This document shows, piece by piece, positions 57,627 through 64,000 of a DNA stretch of 64,000 nucleotides (positions are counted from its first letter, which is position 1; each line of letters begins with the position of its first letter). The translations under genes were made by a program, and so were the position numbers. This DNA is from Scolanthus callimorphus. Taxonomy: Eukaryota; Cnidaria; Anthozoa; Actiniaria; Edwardsiidae. The DNA lies in contig CM066923.1 in NCBI GenBank assembly GCA_033964015.1, positions 22,183,739 to 22,247,738 on the forward strand, given 5' to 3'. The notes beneath the pieces were generated by a model that saw nothing but the letters and a program-made list of their open reading frames with translations, ran no database searches and was not told the DNA's origin.

Positions 57627-60052
57627 ATGGATTCGTTTGTTACGATCAATTTGGATAGCGACTTCTGCGATATTTGTAACCAAGATACTGGCGAAGAACT
57701 TGTCGACTTTGTGGTGAACGACCAATGTCTTATAGGATTGGAAAACACGGAGGCCTTCAAACGTGCTCATAAAGATTGTATTCGGAAATGGGAATCTGTC
57801 ATAAAAAGCACCCTTAAACATCGCTGTCCGTCACCTAAAAGATCATGGAAAGATAAATTTAAAGATTTACTGCATGGAAATTCCGAGGAAACTGTTCTAC
57901 AAGACGCTTGGTTAGCCATAGATACCAATAAGAACGAGGAAAAAAGAACAGACATACTTGATGATGAAAAATTCAACAACACGCGGAACAAGTGGGCAAA
58001 TTGCCAGCAGGAAGGCGAGAAAAAGAATGAATTTCTTGTAAAGGAGAGTTACCATATTGAACGAGCTCATCATGATATCGACGGTTGCGAAGAGAGAGCG
58101 AGGAAACTTCGTGTCCGGTCTGTCGATCTGGAAGACGATGGAAGTTGTTGTATTGACAGCCATGACAGAAAGCACGACCAGGATCATATTGCAGAAGTGT
58201 TACGTAAGCACTGGACAACTGAAACATGTAAGGGCTGGTACTACTAATACATTACAGTGATGCTAAGGCTTAATAACTATAGAATACCCCATCACTGAGG
58301 TGCATCTCTCCCAACTTCTTATATAGAGTGAGACAGAAAAAAAGAGGATCTATTCATGTGATGCTAACGCTTTGCGGATCAATGAATATATTAAATAAAA
58401 AAAATTCATAGCATTGAGGGGGTATGCTGCCTTGGCGATGAAGAGGTTTTTCAGGTGAACCATGAGTGAGCCCAAATTCGATCAGTGATTCGTAAAAACT
58501 GGACATTTCTGGCTGTGATCTGTGAAATTACCCCTGCCTGTGAACTGCGATTTGCATGTAACATTTTCATTTTTAAACAAATTTTGGACATACCTTAATC
58601 CATTTTGACAGGTGCACTTAGACAAGGTGCCTAACAGCTTTGTGGCTTACCACAGTAAGACCACAATGCTCAGATATGACATCTTTCTACTAATCCCGTT
58701 TCACTTTTCATGAGTCTACGTGGGATACACAGGGAAAACATGATAAATAGTTTTGCAGAATGCAATACCATCCATTATACAAAAGCATACTGGATGTTAA
58801 AAACATAATGGTCATATCAGAATATAGGGAGCCCCCCCCCTCCCCTGAGGGCAAACTGGCTTCTCTCTATTTTGGTTTTTTTATAATAATTGTTTTGACT
58901 GAGTGATGGATAAATTGCGATAAGGTGATTGTTTATTCCTACATTGTACTTTTTCCTGACGATGACATCGCAGTATATTTTTAGGGGGAAACTCAGGGAA
59001 ATTGTTGCGGGCTTTAACAACTCTTCTGCTCATATACTGTTTGGTATTAAACCATGTATGTTTTCCTTTTTTTAGTAAGGTCACTTGAAAAAGATAAGGT
59101 GCAGGAAGTGTATGGTATTTTTAAAGACAAAATCAGAGGTGAGTTAAAGGAAATACCATTCAGATTGCTTCTAACTGTCCCCACATTAGACAAAACAACA
59201 TTCTATCTGCTCAAGAAACTTTTGAGAAGTTTTGACAGTTGAACTTCAATGTTTGTGATTTCAGTCAACTCTATGAAAACATATTCATGTTTCATCAAAA
59301 TGGGAAAACAACTTTATTTTTCATATGCCATGAAATAGCCAGAATGTAGCGTCTGTACCTGGACACCAAAAAGAGTATCTGTATATGCAGCAGCATTTTG
59401 GTCAGTGAAACAAGATTTTCTCAAACCCTTCTATCAAATAATGCTTTTTATGAGAAAAACAGCACTCCTCCTATTCTCGTTTTTTTCACATTTCTTTATT
59501 TGTCTTTGTTTTCTTGTAGCCCTATATTTATTACAACTAATCTACCTACTAGATTAGCTCAGCTTTTTGTGGATTCATTAATGTAAAAATCAAGTACAGA
59601 ATCAGGGGCGTAGCCAGGGGGTCCAGGGGGGGGGGGGGGGGGGCCTTTCTCGGAAATTTTCCCATACATTTACTGTATTTGTTGGAGAAAATTTGAGCAT
59701 TTTCGTCCCATGTTTTCACTATCCGCCCCCCCCCCTTCAAAAATTCCTGGCTATGCCGCTGAGAATAAATTTTAGTTCAGTTCAGTTCAGATTCACTCAT
59801 CTCTCTTTAGCACCCTGGACTACAGTACTAGTAGGGTGAGAATGGAAATTGCATCTAATGTTATGAAATCTTGTTTTAACAGAGACGTCTGCAGTGTTGA
59901 TAAATGTGTTACAAGAAAGAGATTCTCTAAGTCAGCAGGCTGATTCTTTACAAGAAACTGCAGGAAAACTTGTCCAGATGCAACAAAAGCAGAACATTAA
60001 GTCCTTAAGACTTGACCTGGAACACACGATCTACCATTCTACACCAAGATAG
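57627..60052 (+). CDS. Three-exon host gene, Cys-rich N-terminus and coiled-coil end
   Basis: Exon 1 57627-58227, donor GTAAGG, phase 1. Exon 2 59076-59138, acceptor TTTTTTTAG, donor GTGAGT, phase 1. Exon 3 59883-60052, acceptor TTTTAACAG, stop TAG. All phases match. The protein (about 277 aa) has a treble-clef-like set near the N-terminus: 'FCDICNQDTGEE' (C14, C17), C34 and 'AHKDC' (H47, C50), suggesting a zinc-binding module. The middle is charged and exon 3 encodes a Gln/Leu-rich coiled coil. I do not recognise the family. The first ORF alone would end at 58247. Confidence 0.6.
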
Positions 60053-60059
60053 TCTGAGT

Positions 60060-60410
60060 CATATCCACATCTTATTATATGGAGACGAGTGTTTTACTGG
60101 GAAATACGCCACTCGTAGATCTCATATGAAGCTACATCCGGGTCCTCAGTGACATATTTTCCATATCCTCACTAGTGAGGATATCGGTCAAAACAAAAGT
60201 GATTGGAAATCCACTTGGAATATTTTTTTCTGGTTTGTCCATATAATAAAAAGAAAATTACACGGTGGCTTGAAGATATGAGTTTTATTTTCTCGTGTCA
60301 AAAACAATATTTTACTCATTCGCTGTGCTCATTTGTAAAATATTGTTCTTGCCACTCAAAAATAAAACTCATATCTTCGCGCCACCGTGTAATATCCTCT
60401 ATATATAGAC
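60060..60410. repeat. Dispersed repeat copy 3, inverted
   Basis: Inverse orientation of 49330/56672 words ('ggtcaaaacaaaagtgattgg', 'gaagctacatccgggtcctc'). It ends with a local inverted pair around 'aaaacaatattttac'. Confidence 0.7.
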
Positions 60411-60785
60411 CATATATACTATCTGTCTTCCATGATGGAGTTGTCTGTGTGAATGGTTACCTTCATATGATCAACAGTGATTCTGATTGGCCACTGGCAG
60501 ATAAACTAATATATATTCAGAGATGGAGATGGCAGAACAGTTTTAATGGGGGGAGGGGGGGGGGGGGTGATGGTGGTCATTAGTAGATTGTATGGCAAGG
60601 TGGAATGTGTAATTCCAGTAAGCATTCATCCTCAATGGGGGGATTGAATTTTACCTTCCATATACATCTAATTAAAAAGGTTGCTTTATTGGCATTTGGT
60701 CTTTCATTATAGTGCAAAACAAAGGAATTTTTTGCTTCAGTGACCACGAAACAAAGGCGTTCAATGACCAAAGCAACCTTTTCTG

Positions 60786-61172
60786 AATGGGGAGTGTGCA
60801 GGTGTTGTGTGACATTTTGAATCTTGATCCTAACAAACTGAAAATACCATATTTGAAAAGAGCTTGCCGAAATTAGAAAAGCCGAAAATTAGAGATGATT
60901 TGGATAAATATTAGCAAAGTTATTGGCGCCCGAAGTAGGCTGTTTCTCTATACGTTTAATGTTGTGGTGGGCAACTGTTGCCCACCACAACATTAAAACT
61001 ATAGGAAAACAACCAACTTCCGACGCTCATAACTTCTGTGTTATTTGTCGAAATCACCTCAAATTTGAGGATTTCACACATTTGGGTGAGCTCTTTTCAA
61101 ATATGGTGTTTTTTTATTTTGCTAGGATCAAACTTCAAAATGTCACGCAACACCTGCAAACTCCCCATTTGG
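60786..61172. mobile_element. Long fold-back element with one-base loop
   Basis: Left arm 60786-60978 and right arm 60980-61172 pair imperfectly along their length. The innermost 20 bp are perfect: 'ttaatgttgtggtgggcaac' then one base then its inverse. Ends read 'aatggggagtgtgcaggtgt' and 'cacctgcaaactccccattt'. A transcript through it would fold into one long hairpin. Confidence 0.85.
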
Positions 61173-62299
61173 TGTATATATTGGGCTGTTCCATTCTAGA
61201 TTCGTAATCCCCCCCATCAAGGAATTAACCTGAAACTTTCATAGGGGTTGTTGTGTTTGACCCTTGAATCTCAGCAGGGGTTATTGTTTTTGCCCCCCTG
61301 ATTTTCCACAGGGCCTTCCTTTTACCCTCTTATGGGCCACCGCACATCAAGTTGTAGTAAGATTTCAGGAGAGACCTGGCAGAGCAGAGGATGGCATATG
61401 AAATTCTATTTTGTAAGTATAAAAGAGTGGTAATTTATTCATGATTTATATAAAGGTAAAACAATATTTAATATTAGTTCAGAAACCCTCTAGCCTAGTA
61501 CAGGGAAAGCAGAAAGGTACAAGTGCATTGTACCTGTCAGAGAGCAAAAACAAGTGGCTGCTGTTGAAAGCTAGAGATTCCAAGCAGTGTATATTATCTG
61601 TAAATAGTCAAAGCAAGTATTTTGTAGAAGTTATTTGTTTCATATTTATTTGATACAGTTTTTTTCTGTGACATGTTTATAAGTACCAGATGATATTCAG
61701 AAATTAAAAAGACCTGACCAATTGTTTGCTGTCCACCAGGCAATGGGCAATGTCATATTCTATTTATTTGTTTTTGTTGTTATTTGCATGCTGCTAATGC
61801 GGAGGTTGAAATGAACCTATCAATTGATTAACAGTCTCATGGGGAACCTCAAAGCTACAGAGAGGGGGGGGGGGACTTCAAGGTCAAATGGTTTGATTTT
61901 TAAGGGATGACCGGCTGGGCAGCCCAAATTTCCACCCTAAAAATAACCTGTCAGAAATGAATTCCACCCAGCAAATTAATACACAATGCATGAATTTGGC
62001 ATTTTCCTCAAATTTATTAATTTTTTTCTAAAAAGCATCACTCAATTTTGAGTTGCCAATGTACTTCGGCATTGTTATGAGAAAGTATATTTCTACAATA
62101 TATTACAATTTATTAGCAATAACGAATATATAATCCATGTATTCTTAAAATAGTACATTCTCGCAGACCTTAGTTTCCTATTTATCTTCTAAAAATAATA
62201 CAGTGAAAAATGTCTATAAACTGTATGAAACACGGGACCCATGTGTGCCTACAGTAAAATGGCCAAAGGAACCAGTAGCTTTCGAGTGCTTTAGGTAAA
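61173..62299. other. Host DNA, no gene seen
   Basis: Contains a 'ccacaggg'-type repeat at 61200-61330 related to 37250-37450 and a G run at about 61866. Otherwise AT-rich without coding exons. Confidence 0.4.
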
Positions 62300-62555
62300 G
62301 AAAGTACGCTTAGCCAATCAGAAACGAAACCCATTCAACAACTGACCAATCAGGGGACGAAGTAAATACACTTAGCCAATCAGAAACGAAACCCATCCAA
62401 CAACTGACCAATCAGGAGACGAGTAAATACACTTAGCCAATCAGAAACGAAACCCATCCAACAACTGACAAATCAGGCGACGAAGTAAATACACTTAGCC
62501 AATCAGAAACGAAACAAATTCAAAAGCTGACCAATCAGGAGACGAAGAAAGTACG
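62300..62555 (+). repeat. 61-62-bp tandem repeat, four units
   Basis: 'cttagccaatcagaaacgaa' recurs at 62309, 62371, 62432 and 62494, followed by 'caactgaccaatcagg'. Each unit has two CCAAT boxes (CCAATCAG), so it may bind NF-Y-type factors (inference). Confidence 0.9.
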
Positions 62556-62702
62556 ACTTGTTTAGTCGAGTCGAGCTTTTTCTACAATTCTATGATTTTA
62601 AGGGAACTATAGATTCATAGTATTACGGTATTCGAGCACATTTCCTTAGGTATTTAGGTAAAATTGTTGAAGACACGCAATTTTATCGAATTCGGCCTTT
62701 AG

Positions 62703-63023
62703 CATTCTCGAACCCAGAGCTCCCCGGCTCGTCGCCTCGCAGGGGAGGCTCTGGTGACATCCATTCGAGGGCCTTCGCTTATTGGTTGAATTGGCGCGCA
62801 CGCGTGAATAAAAGAAGCATAATCTCGTTTTATAAAAACGTATCTGTCAAAATACCACTGGCATCCGTTTCCTAGTCGTCTTTTTAACCTATGCCTTTGA
62901 CTTGAACGCTCTAAAAGTAATTGTGAGGCATAAAAACACCATTTTCTTTTGAGCATGCGTCGGTGGCTGTCACCAAGCCTCCCCCGCGAGGTGACGAGCC
63001 GAGGAGCTTTTGGTACGAGAATG
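62703..63023. mobile_element. MITE copy 3 (321 bp)
   Basis: Same inverted ends as at 35558 and 56151 but a longer, different centre. Flanking 9-bp repeats GGCCTTTAG (62694-62702) and GACCTTTAG (63024-63032) differ at one base, so this copy is probably older. Confidence 0.8.
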
Positions 63024-63032
63024 GACCTTTAG

Positions 63033-64000
63033 CGCCAACTTCAGTCGAACTTCTTCTGTCGAACCTTTCCTTTTTCAAAGGATGCCGCTTCATTGGACTT
63101 TATAATAGAAAATATATTGTTTTGGATTGGAACGGCGGGACTCTGGCACGATGTTTACCGTAGGCCAACTAAATAAAACGACCCGAGACATCTTCTCTGT
63201 CACGTGCTGTAATGGAGCAACTAGGGCAAAGCATTCGATGTTCCCAATATATTATTTCCACAAAATACTATTTTTTGTTGGTCGCTTGAAAAAATGAGAG
63301 CAGCATGAACTTTTATTTCCACCCGTTCAAATGTTGCTGACGACTTTGTGGTAGCGAAGTCATGATCGCATTGAAGGACAGAAAGGGAGTGAAATTTTTA
63401 GCAGACTGTAGCGTCTATGTATAGGTGGGCGCGTAGAGAACTCACAAAATCTTAACTTCGCACGAGGGAATTTTTGACTGTAAATTTTGACCCTGAAGTT
63501 TTGAGGCAATAGATTAAAAATTGGAAAAGATATACCAAAATAGGGTAAAGTGATAAAATCTTTTTATTTTGCAATAGGTTAATAGCTAGCGAAGATATAG
63601 GTTGGTTATATTCTGGTTGACAAAAGTTTGCCAACCAAGGTAAAATCCCATGCAAACGTAAATTTTTTTTTTTCGAGACTATATCTTCGCTCGATTGTAA
63701 CCTATTGCTCTGGTTAGCTCTTCCACGGGGAGCTTACGTTTACCAAGAGAAAAAAAAATAAAACCATTTTTCGGTGAAAAATCACGAAATGGCTTCCGTC
63801 TGGGTAATGAGGCCCTAGTGGGCGAGTCTGGGCAAAGGATAATTCGCCAATCAGAAAAGAATAGAACGCAGCGCAAAGAAAATAAACGTCCTCCCGCTTT
63901 ATTCAGCGAAAAATGGAAATATTATTATTTTTCTTCATAAAGGTGAGCTCCCTGTGCTCTTCTGAGCACATGAACGAAAAATATTTTACGACAGTCTCAC
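63033..64000. other. Host right flank, no gene seen
   Basis: A weak inverted relation lies between about 63590-63630 ('agcgaagatatag') and 63680-63715 ('atatcttcgct'). No coding exon recognised. Confidence 0.4.

Overview
The window is animal genomic DNA, most likely from a cnidarian such as a coral or anemone. This is inferred from AT-rich intergenic DNA, many short fold-back elements, short introns and recognisable gene families; no marker gene proves the species. It carries one nearly complete 32.3 kb Polinton/Maverick (adintovirus-type) element at 2222-34503. The element has 448-bp terminal inverted repeats (2222-2669 and 34056-34503) that are almost identical, and a 5-bp direct repeat (GTATT) just outside each end, so the insertion looks recent.

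Element layout. The left arm (2686-14304) holds about 20 compact genes on both strands with their own TATA boxes. Almost none has a recognisable function, except a predicted RNase H-fold/DEDD nuclease-like protein (8035-8631). The middle is a long minus-strand block: small basic and low-complexity virion-type proteins (14366-16874), packaging ATPase (16880-17575), adenain-type protease (17627-18190), double jelly-roll major capsid protein (18193-19629), a pX-like glycine/lysine-rich protein (19638-20147), an 851-residue structural candidate (20149-22704), a retrovirus-type integrase with chromodomain (22673-23815) and a protein-primed family B DNA polymerase (23983-28691). The right arm (28700-34030) has a duplicated promoter/leader module, a spliced early-type gene with a different ORF inside its intron, a double GRF-type zinc-finger protein and a row of small membrane proteins, one with a PPxY motif. 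In layout this resembles adenovirus E1 and E3 regions; that comparison is by arrangement only.

The element can in principle integrate (integrase), copy itself (PolB), build a capsid (MCP, protease, ATPase) and perhaps modify the host cell (right-arm genes). Two core genes carry one-base homopolymer problems: PolB at a four-base run at 25109-25112, and the ATPase start at a nine-base run near 17612-17620. These are either sequence errors, true inactivation or slippage sites.

Host flanks. 1-2221 is repeat-rich and gene-free. To the right are a decayed integrase-core gene (34589-35545), three copies of a MITE with 8-9-bp target duplications, several other fold-back elements, and two paralogous single-exon genes with a helical N-terminus and NHL-like repeats (42309-44009 intact; 52871-54552 frameshifted). 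The intact paralog is preceded by a 164-bp tandem array in which each unit carries the promoter, start codon and first 12 codons; a 774-bp DNA transposon sits between the array and the gene. A satellite of about 126-bp units fills 46420-49090. A three-exon gene with phase-matched splice sites lies at 57627-60052.
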